Source: Micromonospora_I sp040659735 (GTDB lineage Bacteria; Actinomycetota; Actinomycetes; Mycobacteriales; Micromonosporaceae). Taken from it: DNA of 64,000 nucleotides. A program made the position numbers and the translations under genes. This document shows, piece after piece, positions 51,453 to 60,483 of this stretch (within the stretch, counting starts at the first letter, position 1; every line of letters starts with the position of its first letter). The DNA is taken from positions 79,569 to 143,568 of the forward strand of contig NZ_JBFANZ010000011.1 of NCBI RefSeq assembly GCF_040659735.1, read 5' to 3'. Under the pieces are notes generated by a model. It was not told where the DNA came from, did no database searches, and worked only from the letters and a program-made list of their open reading frames with translations.

Positions 51453-54233
51453 TCAGGCGGGCTCGGCCATGTCGAGCTGGACGGTGGCGATCTCCCAGGC
51501 GCGCAGCGGTAGGCGGACCGCCCCGTCGTCGTCGACCGTCAGCCGGTCGCCGGGTCGGCCGAGCAGGTCCGCCCGCCACGCTTCCCGTATGCCCCGACCG
51601 GCGCGGATCACGGCCGCGGTCGCGGCCGGAGTTTCCGCCACCACCCGCAGCTCCGCCCGCCCGCCACGGTCGCGCAGGCTGGTCAGAATGACGCCGCGTC
51701 CGTCGACCGTCAGCCCCGTCACCGGCGGCGGCAGCGCCGCGGAGGCATCGGCCGTGCCGGGGAAGCCGAGCAGCTCGTGCCGGTACGCCTCGGTCGCCTC
51801 GATCACCCCGGCCGCGTGCCACGCGCCCCGGAACGGCAGCACGGCGAGGTCGACGCTGCGGTCACCGCGACACTGCGCCCGCGGCGTCGGCAGTTGGGGG
51901 CCGGCGGGCTCGTCGCGCAGGGCGTGCCGGTTGCGGGACAGCATCCCGATCGACCGCAGCAGCGTGACGGCCAACTCCCGTCCCTCGTCGACCAGCTCGT
52001 ACTCGGTCGGCTGGGTCAGCAGCACCGCGAGCGACCCGTCCCGGTCGCCCGCCGCCACGAACCCCGACGCGGGAAACGTCGGCAGTGGCGTCTCCCCGCC
52101 GCCTCCCTCTGCGGTCAGGCCGCGCTCGACGACCGCGAACTGCCCCTCCGCGTAGGAGGACCGGGCCGGGCACGGCAGCGGCAGGTGCAGGCGCAGCCGA
52201 TGGTCGTCGCACCGGTTGTCGAACTCGATCCGGAGGCGGGCGAAGCGTTCTCCGGCCCGCAGCTCGACCCGCGTGGCGACGGTGACGGCCTCGGTCGTGA
52301 CCGAGCGGGAGCCGGCGTCGATGTCGGCCGCCGCCGGCCACCGGTAGTCCCGGACCACCTGGAGGACGGCGACCACGGGCCCGTCGTGCACGACGACGGT
52401 ACGCACCGCGTGCGGCCTGTCGATGAGCCCGTCGGCGGCGGGCGGGGCGTAGTTGTAGCTGTCGCCCACGTCGCCCCCGTCGACGAGGCGACCCACGCCG
52501 GTGGCCGTCAGACCGTCGGGGGTGGACAGTCGCAGCGTGCCGTCTTCCGCGACCTCCACCCGCAGCAGGCCGTTGTCGAGCGTCCGGCCGTCGGTGGCGC
52601 GTGCCGCGGCTCCGGAGCCGTCGGGGTGGTCGGGCGTCACCTGGTCCGGTGACGGCAGCGGCACAGGTCGCACGCCGGCGTGGCCGAGCGCGGGTACGTC
52701 GACGAGGGCGGCGACGGTCACGCGCGGGGCGGCCCCGATGCGCACCCGCCACGGATCCGTGCCCGCGGCGTCGGCGAGCGCGATCCGCACGTCCTCCAGG
52801 TCGAAGGCGGGGTCGCCGTGCCGGGCCACCCCGAAGGTGAGCGTGGCGTCCGCGGCCGACACCGACCAGGCGGTGATCTCCTGCCCGTAGAGCTCCCGGC
52901 CGTGCACGCGGCCGAGGACGGCCGGCAGCTCGACCGCCGGCACCAGATCGTCGGCGAGCAGCGTCGGCGCCCGGTCGAGCAGCTGCGCCATGGTGGTCCG
53001 GCCGGCGGAATCCGTCAGCCCCACGGCCACGGCGCCGGGCGGCAGTTCAACGTCGAGCCGCACCAGGGCCGTCCGGGGCGCGGGCGTGGGGTTGAACACC
53101 AGGTAACCATCGCGGGGCACCGTCGCCGCCAGCCGCGCGCCGACCAGGTCGCAGACCGCCCGCCCGAGCTCGTCGGCCTCGGCGAGGCGCGCGGCCACAT
53201 GCTGGGCCGTCTCGTCGCAGCCGCACCCGGTCACCGAGTCGTGGCAGCTGGCGTCGATCAGGCGGGTCCATGCCATGTCGAGAAAACGCTGCACGGACGG
53301 GTCATGCCACAGCGCGGCGAGGGGTTCGGCGTACCGCTCGACCCGGCGCTCCGCGCGGCCCATCGCCTGCTTCAGATGGCCGCGTACGGAGATCACGCCG
53401 GGCAGGATGTTGGCCCGCGCGTGCGAGCGCAGTTCCCCGCGCACGGCCGGCAGCCCCTCCACGGTGGCCGGCTGGGTGACGAAGTACTCGGACAGCGTGC
53501 CGAGTCGTAACTGGACGCCGGCGGCGCCCGCGGCGGCGAGAAGGTCGGGCGCGTCCGGGGCGGGTGCGGCGTGATCCGCCCCGTACATGGCGAGCATCGG
53601 GTCCTGCGGGAGATCCGGCCGCCAGGCGCGCAACCGCGCGACCAGGTCGGTCGCGCGCCGGGTGACGAGCGCCGCGTCGTCCATCAGGCCGGCCGCGTTG
53701 CCGTACCCGCCGGGCAGGTATTCGGTGCGGATCGCCGTGCCGTCCGGGGCCTCCCAGGCGAACGCGTGGTAGCGGATCCGATCGGGTACGCCGCGCCACA
53801 CGCAGGCGTGCGCCAGCCCCGCACCGGCCAGGATCTGCGGCATCTGCGCGACGTGACCGAACATGTCGGGCAGGTAGCCGACCGGCATCGCGCCGCCGAG
53901 CGCCGTGCTGCCGGCGAGGCCCCGCTCAAGATTGCGGACGATGTTCTCCCCCGAGCAGAGAAACTCGTCGAGCAGGATCTGCCACGGGCCCACGGCGAGA
54001 CGCCCGGCGCGCACCAGCGCGGCGATCTGCTCCCGCCGCTCCGGGCGGACCTCCAGATAGTCCTCCACCGCGGCGAGTTGCCCGTCGAGGGTGAAGCGCT
54101 GGCGCGGATCGTCCTCCATCCGCTCGAACACCTCGTCGAGGAGCGCCACCAGCCGCAGCCGGAACCGCTGGAACGGCTCGTACCACTCCCGGTCCCAGTG
54201 CGTGTGCGGTACCACGATGATCTCGGTGTCCAT
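51453..54233 (-). CDS. GH38 alpha-mannosidase
   Basis: 926 residues from the ATG at 54233 (TGATG overlap with the previous stop). GH38 catalytic domain: Zn ligands in VPHTHWDREWYEPFQ, the nucleophile Asp in GYLPDMFGHVAQMPQI, His/Asp in DASCHDSVTGCGCDE, then the mid and C-terminal beta domains (VVEVAEDG.., FDNRCDDHRLRLHLPLP). There is no signal peptide, so it is cytosolic; the operon's ABC system would import the glycoside. Resembles MngB-type enzymes (mannosylglycerate family) and broader cytosolic alpha-mannosidases. Last gene of a seven-gene operon. Confidence 0.93.
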   Translation of the reverse strand: MDTEIIVVPHTHWDREWYEPFQRFRLRLVALLDEVFERMEDDPRQRFTLDGQLAAVEDYLEVRPERREQIAALVRAGRLAVGPWQILLDEFLCSGENIVRNLERGLAGSTALGGAMPVGYLPDMFGHVAQMPQILAGAGLAHACVWRGVPDRIRYHAFAWEAPDGTAIRTEYLPGGYGNAAGLMDDAALVTRRATDLVARLRAWRPDLPQDPMLAMYGADHAAPAPDAPDLLAAAGAAGVQLRLGTLSEYFVTQPATVEGLPAVRGELRSHARANILPGVISVRGHLKQAMGRAERRVERYAEPLAALWHDPSVQRFLDMAWTRLIDASCHDSVTGCGCDETAQHVAARLAEADELGRAVCDLVGARLAATVPRDGYLVFNPTPAPRTALVRLDVELPPGAVAVGLTDSAGRTTMAQLLDRAPTLLADDLVPAVELPAVLGRVHGRELYGQEITAWSVSAADATLTFGVARHGDPAFDLEDVRIALADAAGTDPWRVRIGAAPRVTVAALVDVPALGHAGVRPVPLPSPDQVTPDHPDGSGAAARATDGRTLDNGLLRVEVAEDGTLRLSTPDGLTATGVGRLVDGGDVGDSYNYAPPAADGLIDRPHAVRTVVVHDGPVVAVLQVVRDYRWPAAADIDAGSRSVTTEAVTVATRVELRAGERFARLRIEFDNRCDDHRLRLHLPLPCPARSSYAEGQFAVVERGLTAEGGGGETPLPTFPASGFVAAGDRDGSLAVLLTQPTEYELVDEGRELAVTLLRSIGMLSRNRHALRDEPAGPQLPTPRAQCRGDRSVDLAVLPFRGAWHAAGVIEATEAYRHELLGFPGTADASAALPPPVTGLTVDGRGVILTSLRDRGGRAELRVVAETPAATAAVIRAGRGIREAWRADLLGRPGDRLTVDDDGAVRLPLRAWEIATVQLDMAEPA

Positions 54234-55378
54234 CAGCACGCCGCCTCTCCGCCGATCGCCGTTCCGGTCAGCTCCCCGAACCGGCGTACCACCTGTTGGC
54301 TCGTGACCACGTCCGCGAGGCCTTCCGCGATACCGCTCAGCGGCGGCGTCCCCGCGGTGACCATCGCGTGGAAGGCGAGCAGTTGCCGCTCGAACGCCTC
54401 CGCCACCGACCGGAACGCGCTCCGCCGCTCGCCGCCGCCGTGCCCGTCGACCGCGGTCAGCGTGGTCGGCGCGTTGAGCAGATAGGGCGAGGGGAACACC
54501 AGCTCAAGGGAGCCGCGGGCGTGGTGCAGCGTCACCGTCTCACGGTAGGCGGGATAGTCGGGCAGGTTGAACCACCGGACGCCGTAGCGGGCGCCGCCGG
54601 GCAACCGCCCGCTGAGCTCGACGGAGGGCTCGACCCGGGCGTCCGCTGCGGCGGGCCAGGTGGCGACGTGGTCCACCGTCGCCGGCGCGCCGGTGAACAG
54701 CCGTAGCAGGGACAGGTCGTGGCAGACGCTGTTGACCATGATGCGGTAGAGGGTGCGCGCCACGGCGTCGTCGCCCACCGCCGCGTCCAGCAGTCGGTCC
54801 TCGGCCGCCCGCAGCCGCGTCGCCCACTCCGGCGGCACGTCGCGCGGATCGGGGGGCAGATTCGCGAACGCCAACTGCGTGGCACCCCCGGCGTGCAGGA
54901 CCGTCACCTCGACCGCGTGGACCTGGGCCGCTCCGCCGATCTCGTCCAGCAGTCGTCCCGCCTCGGCGACGGCCGGATCGTACTGCTTCATGTAGCCGAC
55001 CATCAACCGCGGCGACCCGGCGGTCAACTCGGTGAGCCGCGCCGCTTCGGCACGCGTGTAGGCCAGCGGTTTCTCGCACAGCACCGGTACGCCCGCGGTG
55101 AGCGCCAGGGCGGCGAGCTCGCCGTGCGGGCCGGAGGTCGACAGCAGCACCGCGTCGAACCCGCCGCGGGCGAGCATCGTGGCGGCGTCGGTGTGCCGCT
55201 GGGTCGGCTCGACGCCGTACCGCGCGCCGAGTTCGGCGACCCGCGAGGGGGAGAGGTCGCAGAGCGCCACCAGGTCGAAGAGGTCCGCGCGCCGCTGCAG
55301 CAGCGGCAGATGCACCGTACGGGCGATCACGCCGAGGCCGGCCACCGCGATTCTGATCCGCTCACCGTGCGCCGTCAT
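54233..55378 (-). CDS. Gfo/Idh/MocA-family NAD(P)-dependent oxidoreductase
   Basis: 381 residues. Rossmann GLGVIART, then CDLSPSRVAELGARYG, the catalytic EKPLAYTRAEAARL motif (Lys of EKP) and a C-terminal substrate domain with MKQYDP and HDLSLLRLFTG. Oxidises a sugar or cyclitol hydroxyl, or interconverts a 3-keto sugar. Overlaps the TIM-barrel gene by 4 bp. Expected to supply or consume a keto-glycoside or keto-inositol for its neighbours. Confidence 0.93.
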   Translation of the reverse strand: MTAHGERIRIAVAGLGVIARTVHLPLLQRRADLFDLVALCDLSPSRVAELGARYGVEPTQRHTDAATMLARGGFDAVLLSTSGPHGELAALALTAGVPVLCEKPLAYTRAEAARLTELTAGSPRLMVGYMKQYDPAVAEAGRLLDEIGGAAQVHAVEVTVLHAGGATQLAFANLPPDPRDVPPEWATRLRAAEDRLLDAAVGDDAVARTLYRIMVNSVCHDLSLLRLFTGAPATVDHVATWPAAADARVEPSVELSGRLPGGARYGVRWFNLPDYPAYRETVTLHHARGSLELVFPSPYLLNAPTTLTAVDGHGGGERRSAFRSVAEAFERQLLAFHAMVTAGTPPLSGIAEGLADVVTSQQVVRRFGELTGTAIGGEAAC

Positions 55379-56286
55379 CGGATCAGCTCGTCCAGCCGTC
55401 GCCGGTTGGCGCGCTGGTCGGCGAGGATCCGGTCGAGATCCTGCCCGCGCGCGGGCGCGTCCTGCTCGATCACGAGCCAGCCGGTGTAGCCGATCTCGTC
55501 GAGGCCGGCGAGCACCCCGGCAAGGTCGAGGTCACCCGTGCCCAGCGGGCAGAAGCCGCCAGCGACGACCACGTCGGACAGGTCGCCACCGGCCGCCCGG
55601 ACCCGGGCGTGCACGGCCAGGTCCGCGTCCTTCAGGTGCACCTGCCGGATCCGCGCGCCCCATCGGTGCACCGCCGCGACCGGGTGGCCGCCGGCCAGCA
55701 ACAGGTGCCCGGTGTCCAGGCACACCGCGACGTCGGTGAGTTCGAGCAGCCGGTCCGTCTCGTCCGCCGTCTCCACGTCCGTGCCGAGGTGGTAGTGGAA
55801 CACCGGCTCCAGGCCACGCGCCCGGCACCGGTCGGCGGCCTGCTGCACCCGGGCCGCGAAGCCCGGCCAGGCCCCCGCGGGCAGCGCCAGCGCCGGATCG
55901 ACCGGTGTACCGGGCCGGGCGGCCCGGGCCGGGTTGCCCGGGCAGGCCAGGGTCGGGCGCGGCGGGAACCGCGGATCGTCGACCGGCGCCGCGGCGAAGA
56001 CGTCGAGCGCCGCGTCGAGCTGCGCCAGGTCGGCGACGAACCCGTCCGGATCGGCGAAGCGCAGGTCGATCCACCCGCCGGCGAGCCCGATCCCGGTCTC
56101 GCGCAGCCGCCGCGTCAGCCGCGATCCGGTGCCGAGGAAGCCGATCGGCCCCGAGTCGACGCCCGCGTAGCCCGCGTCGGCCAGCGCCGCGAGCAGTTCG
56201 GCCGGGCCGATGAGCGCGGCGGTCGGCTGGTAGATGCCGAAGTTGACCGGCGCGCCGGCCACCCGGGTGCGCTCGGTCAGCCGCAT
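55375..56286 (-). CDS. IolE/YcjR-like sugar epimerase/dehydratase (AP endonuclease 2 fold)
   Basis: 303 residues from the ATG at 56286, overlapping the PHP gene by 10 bp. TIM barrel with metal residues in FHYHLGTDVE, CLDTGHLLLAGG, VHLKDAD and VIEQDAP. LDTGHLLLAGGHPVAAVHRWGARIRQVHLKDAD is close to 2-keto-myo-inositol dehydratase (IolE) and to 3-keto-sugar epimerases such as YcjR. Probably acts directly on the product of the Gfo/Idh enzyme; the exact reaction is not determined by sequence. Confidence 0.88.
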   Translation of the reverse strand: MRLTERTRVAGAPVNFGIYQPTAALIGPAELLAALADAGYAGVDSGPIGFLGTGSRLTRRLRETGIGLAGGWIDLRFADPDGFVADLAQLDAALDVFAAAPVDDPRFPPRPTLACPGNPARAARPGTPVDPALALPAGAWPGFAARVQQAADRCRARGLEPVFHYHLGTDVETADETDRLLELTDVAVCLDTGHLLLAGGHPVAAVHRWGARIRQVHLKDADLAVHARVRAAGGDLSDVVVAGGFCPLGTGDLDLAGVLAGLDEIGYTGWLVIEQDAPARGQDLDRILADQRANRRRLDELIR

Positions 56287-57524
56287 AGCGCGATCACCTC
56301 CATCCGGTGCGACTCCAGGACGTGCAGGCCATCGCCGGCCGGCAGTCGGCAACGGTCGCCGCGGACCACCCGGTGCGTGCCGTCGGGATAGCCGAGCAGC
56401 GCGCCGTCGGCGTCGAGAGCGAGCAATTCGTCACCCAGCCGCAGCAGCAGGGGAGCGTCCGGTCCGGCCGAGACCGCGGTACGCCCGGCGCGCAGCCCGT
56501 CCAGCACGGCCGAGCCCGGGGCGTCGCCGGCGTGCTCCGCGCGCGACCGACCGTCCCGCGACCAGTCGCCGTCGGTCAGCACCCACGTCGTCGGCGCGCC
56601 GGGCAGGGCGTCGTCGCCGGGGCGGTGGAAGTCGCTGCCGCCCACCGCGACCACATCGGGGCGCCACGCCCGCGTCCAGGCCAGCGGTGCCCCCCAGGTC
56701 CGGTCCCACCATCCGGAGTGCCACACCTCCACCAACCGGGTACGGGTTCCCAGCGGCTGACGCCACGCGCAGTCCGCGGCGAGCGGGTGGTTGATCGACA
56801 TCAGACCGCCGTCCCGGTCCGCGGTGGCCAGCCATTCGTCGGGTGGTCGCCGGAAGTCGACCCAGCCGACCGGGCCGATCACGTTGGCGTGCCCCCGGTC
56901 GGTGGTCACCTCCTGCCCCGGCAGGAGCGCGATCCCGTACGCCGCGGAGGTCGCCGGCAGCTCCGGGTGGTGGCTGACCGTGTTGTGGTCGGTGACCGCG
57001 AGGAAGTCGAGCCCGCGGGCCGCGGCGAGCGCGGCGAGTTCGGGCACCGTGCTCACGCCGTCGCTGTGCACGGTGTGCGCGTGCAGGTCGCCGGCGAGCC
57101 ACCGCAGCCCGTCGACGTCGGGCACGGCACGCCGCGGCGGCCGGTCCGGGCGGGGCGGTGACGCCACCGGCGGCGGACGCGGTGGGAGGTCGGTGCGGGT
57201 CGTGGCCGTCACCGCGAAGTCGAGCCCGTCCGGCGGGATGCGGTGCAGTCCGAGGAGCACCTGCCACTCGCCCGGCTCCAGTTCACCCGGGAGGTAGCCC
57301 GGGGTGGCCCAGTCGGCGGTGACGGTGTAGTGGTGCCGCGCGCCCCCCGACCACCCGCGGAAGCCGGCCGGTCCGGCGCAGCCGAGGTCCAGGACGCCGG
57401 CCTCCCGTGGATACTCCAGCTCGACGGTCAGCGCGGCCGTCCCGGCGGCCACGGTCACCGGGAGGGCTTGCACGACGTGCCGGGCCCGGTCCTCCAGCGT
57501 CCACCTGCCCCGGTGCACGACCAT
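56277..57524 (-). CDS. PHP-domain metallohydrolase (CehA/McbA family)
   Basis: 415 residues. The N-terminal about 130 residues form a beta-sandwich-like domain (VVQALPVTVAAGTAALTVELEYPREAG); the PHP domain follows with GDLHAHTVHSDGVSTV, DFLAVTDHNTVSHH, GQEVTTDRGHANVIG, INHP and GGSDFHRP, a complete metal-binding set. CehA/McbA proteins hydrolyse phosphoesters or esters; here a sugar ester or phosphodiester substituent on the imported glycoside is plausible (inference). Confidence 0.9.
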   Translation of the reverse strand: MVVHRGRWTLEDRARHVVQALPVTVAAGTAALTVELEYPREAGVLDLGCAGPAGFRGWSGGARHHYTVTADWATPGYLPGELEPGEWQVLLGLHRIPPDGLDFAVTATTRTDLPPRPPPVASPPRPDRPPRRAVPDVDGLRWLAGDLHAHTVHSDGVSTVPELAALAAARGLDFLAVTDHNTVSHHPELPATSAAYGIALLPGQEVTTDRGHANVIGPVGWVDFRRPPDEWLATADRDGGLMSINHPLAADCAWRQPLGTRTRLVEVWHSGWWDRTWGAPLAWTRAWRPDVVAVGGSDFHRPGDDALPGAPTTWVLTDGDWSRDGRSRAEHAGDAPGSAVLDGLRAGRTAVSAGPDAPLLLRLGDELLALDADGALLGYPDGTHRVVRGDRCRLPAGDGLHVLESHRMEVIALCG

Positions 57525-57527
57525 GAG

Positions 57528-58688
57528 TCACCTCCCGGTGGTGACGGGCTGCGCCACCGACGCGGTCACCAGCTCTCCGTCGCGGTAGAGCAACGAACGG
57601 CCCGGCCGCGGCACCACCCACCCGGTGTCGCCGGGCGCCGGTTCCCGCCCTTCCGGCACCACCACCTGCAGGCTCGCCCGCCCTCCGCCGGCACCCTCCC
57701 CGACGTCCGCGCCGGGGGCCGCGTTGCCCTCGGAGCCGGCGTCGATGTCCAGTGAGACGAGCGAGAAGCTGCCCAGGTTCTCGACCACGACGACCTGGCC
57801 GGTCAACGCGTGCGGCACGGGCTCCGCCGAGTAGTCGAGATACTCGGGGCGCACCCCGTAGACGACCGCCACCCCGTCCGGCACGTGGCCGCGCGCCTCG
57901 TCGGGCAGCGGCAGCCGCGCACCCGCCACGGCCACCTCGCCGTCGTGCACGCGCGCCTCGACGAGGTTCATCGGGGTCGAGCCGATGAAGCCGGCGACGA
58001 ACGTGTTGGCCGGCTGGCGGAACACCTCCGTCGGCGTACCGACCTGCCGGATCCGCCCGCCCTCCATCACGGCCATCCGGTCGGCGAGCGCGAGCGCCTC
58101 GGCCTGATCGTGGGTGACGAAGACGGTGGTGACCCCCAGCTCGCGTTGCAGCCGCTTGAGGAACGTCCGGGCCTCCAGCCGCAGCCGCGCGTCGAGGTTG
58201 GACAACGGTTCGTCGAGGAGGAAGACCTGCGGGTGACAGGCCATCGCCCGGGCCAGCGCGACCCGCTGCTGCTGGCCGCCGGACAACTGGGCCGGTCGGC
58301 GCCCCAGCAACTCACTCAGCCCCAGCGCGGCCGCTGTCTGCGCGGCCTTGCCCTGCCGGACCGTCCGGCTCAATTTCTTGATCCGCAGGGGATAGGCGAT
58401 GTTCTCCTGCACGGTCATGTGCGGAAACAGGGCGTAGTCCTGGAAGACCATCGCCACGTCCCGCTGGCCCGGCGGCAGGTTGGTCACGTCGCGGTCACCG
58501 ATCCGCACCGCGCCGCCGGAGGCGATCTCCAGCCCGGCGATGGTGCGCAGCAGGGTGGTCTTGCCGCAGCCGGACGGGCCGAGCAGGGCGAAGAACTCGC
58601 CGTCGGCGATCTCGAGGTCGAGGGAGTCCAGGGCACGTACCCCGCCGGGATAGACCTTCGTCAGTTCGCGCATCGTGATCGCGGACAT
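57528..58688 (-). CDS. Sugar ABC transporter ATPase (UgpC/MsmX type)
   Basis: 386 residues. Walker A GPSGCGKTT, Q-loop FQDYALFPHMTVQEN, signature LSGGQQQR, Walker B VFLLDEPLSNLDA, H-loop VTHDQ, then the C-terminal TOBE regulatory domain (VVYGVRPEYLDYS...). It energises the adjacent permeases and may serve the sugar ABC system at 6052-9173, which has no ATPase of its own. TGATG overlap with the permease. Confidence 0.95.
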   Translation of the reverse strand: MSAITMRELTKVYPGGVRALDSLDLEIADGEFFALLGPSGCGKTTLLRTIAGLEIASGGAVRIGDRDVTNLPPGQRDVAMVFQDYALFPHMTVQENIAYPLRIKKLSRTVRQGKAAQTAAALGLSELLGRRPAQLSGGQQQRVALARAMACHPQVFLLDEPLSNLDARLRLEARTFLKRLQRELGVTTVFVTHDQAEALALADRMAVMEGGRIRQVGTPTEVFRQPANTFVAGFIGSTPMNLVEARVHDGEVAVAGARLPLPDEARGHVPDGVAVVYGVRPEYLDYSAEPVPHALTGQVVVVENLGSFSLVSLDIDAGSEGNAAPGADVGEGAGGGRASLQVVVPEGREPAPGDTGWVVPRPGRSLLYRDGELVTASVAQPVTTGR

Positions 58689-59542
58689 CAGCGTTTGATC
58701 CCTCCGTGGAAGCGGAAGCCGTACCGGCTGCTGACGAAGACGAACATGAGCACGACCGGCAACGAATAGAGCAGCGAGAACGTCGAGAGCAGGGCGAGAT
58801 TGGCCTGGCCGCCCTCGGTGTAGAGGGTGTACATGATCACGGCCGCGGGCGCCTTGTCCGGACCACGCAACAGCAGGAAGGGCACGAGGAAGTTGCCCCA
58901 CACGTTGGCCACCGCCCAGACCGCGACCGTGGCGAGGCCCGGTCGCACGACCGGCACGACGATGTGCCGCATGATCTGCAGCGGGGTCGCGCCGAAGACC
59001 CGGGCGGATTCCTCGTACGACGTCGGGGTCGAGTCCATGAAGTCCTTGAGGATGAAGATCGCCGCCGGCAGCAGGCCACCGGTGAGGATCAGGATCACGC
59101 CGAGCCGCGAGTCGATGAGGTTGAGCCGGAAGGCGAGCTCGAAGAGCGGCACCATGGTCGCCGTGCCGGTCACGATCGACGACAGCAGCAGCAGCCCGTA
59201 GAGCAGGGCGTCGCGGCCGGGCACGCGCACCCGGCTCAGCGCGTACGCCGCCAGCGCCGCGAACGTCACCACCAGGATCGCCGTGCCGCCCGCCAGGTAG
59301 ACCGAGTTGAGCAGCGAGGACAACGCGTACGGGTTGTCGAGCAGGGCCCGGAAGTTGTCGAGGGTGAACTGCGGCAGCGACGTGGTGATCGTCGGTGTGC
59401 TGTCGAACGGCGCGCTGGCCAGCCACAGCAGCGGCAGCGCGAAGAAGCCGAGCACGACGGAGACGAAGGTGTAGCGCCCGACCCGGGCGAGAGCCCGGCG
59501 TACCGTGCGGGACGCCGCGCCCGGCGTCGCTGCCGTGCTCAC
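58688..59542 (-). CDS. Sugar ABC transporter permease (MalG type)
   Basis: 284 residues, six spans (YTFVSVVLGFFALPLLWLAS...), EAA loop PTSYEESARVFGATPLQIMRHIVVPVVRPG. Overlaps both neighbours by 4-5 bp. Confidence 0.93.
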   Translation of the reverse strand: MSTAATPGAASRTVRRALARVGRYTFVSVVLGFFALPLLWLASAPFDSTPTITTSLPQFTLDNFRALLDNPYALSSLLNSVYLAGGTAILVVTFAALAAYALSRVRVPGRDALLYGLLLLSSIVTGTATMVPLFELAFRLNLIDSRLGVILILTGGLLPAAIFILKDFMDSTPTSYEESARVFGATPLQIMRHIVVPVVRPGLATVAVWAVANVWGNFLVPFLLLRGPDKAPAAVIMYTLYTEGGQANLALLSTFSLLYSLPVVLMFVFVSSRYGFRFHGGIKR

Positions 59543-60483
59543 ACCCGCTCCTTCCGCCGGCCCAACGTGCGCAGGTAGACCAGCGCGATGACCAGGTTGA
59601 TCAGCAACATGACGAGCGAGATCGCCGCGCCGAAGCCGAGTTCACCACCGGAGAGTGCCAGCTTGTAGACGTAGACGGGCAGGATCTCCGACCGCTGCTC
59701 CGGGCCGCCGGCGGTGATCAGGAACGGCGTGAAGTCGTTGAAGGTCCACAGGCTGATGAGCAACAGGTTGGTCAGCACGTGGCCGCGGATGCGCGGGAAC
59801 ACCACGTCGCGCAGCTGTTGCCAGGTGGACGCGCCCGCCAGCCGGGCGGTCTCCAGATGCGACGGTGGCACGTTCTCCAGCGCGGCCCCGTAGAGCATCA
59901 TCGAGAATGCGGTGCCGCGCCAGGTGTTGAAGAGGATGATCGAGAGCATCGGGTAGTCGAGCAGCCAGGCCGTGCCGGGTATCCCGAGCAGCGCGTTGAG
60001 GGTGCCGGCGTCGCGGTCGAGCAGCGCGATCCAGAGGAAGGCGACGACCGAGCTGGGCAGGATCCACGCCAGCAGGACGAATGTCTCGACGGCGCGACGT
60101 ACCGGCCCCCGTCGCTCGCGTAGCGCGAAGGCGATGGCGAAGCCGAGGCCGGCCTGGCCGATGACCGCCGAGCCGAGGACGAACTGCAGGGTCAGCATCA
60201 GCGAGGCGCGGAACCGCTCGTCGCCCAGGGCCGCGGTGTAGTTGTCGAGACCGACGATCTGCGGGTTGGCCGCGGCCAAGCCGGTGAGTCGGTAGTTGGT
60301 GATGCCCAGGTAGATGGTCCAGGCCGCCGGCACCACGAGGAAGAGGGCGACGAGGACCATGCTCGGCACGAGAAAGCCGGTCGCCCGGGCCCGCCCCAAC
60401 CCCGCCGCGTCGGTGGCCGGCGGCGCCCCCGGTGGGCGCGCCCCCTCGGCCGCCCCGTCAGGACGAGACGTTACCTGGACCAC
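59539..60483 (-). CDS. Sugar ABC transporter permease (MalF type)
   Basis: 314 residues, six spans beginning GFLVPSMVLVALFLVVPAAWTIYLGI, EAA loop PPSHLETARLAGASTWQQLRDVVFPRIRG. The start lies inside the end of the binding-protein gene (26-bp overlap), so translation is coupled; a slightly later start is possible. Confidence 0.92.
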   Translation of the reverse strand: MVQVTSRPDGAAEGARPPGAPPATDAAGLGRARATGFLVPSMVLVALFLVVPAAWTIYLGITNYRLTGLAAANPQIVGLDNYTAALGDERFRASLMLTLQFVLGSAVIGQAGLGFAIAFALRERRGPVRRAVETFVLLAWILPSSVVAFLWIALLDRDAGTLNALLGIPGTAWLLDYPMLSIILFNTWRGTAFSMMLYGAALENVPPSHLETARLAGASTWQQLRDVVFPRIRGHVLTNLLLISLWTFNDFTPFLITAGGPEQRSEILPVYVYKLALSGGELGFGAAISLVMLLINLVIALVYLRTLGRRKERV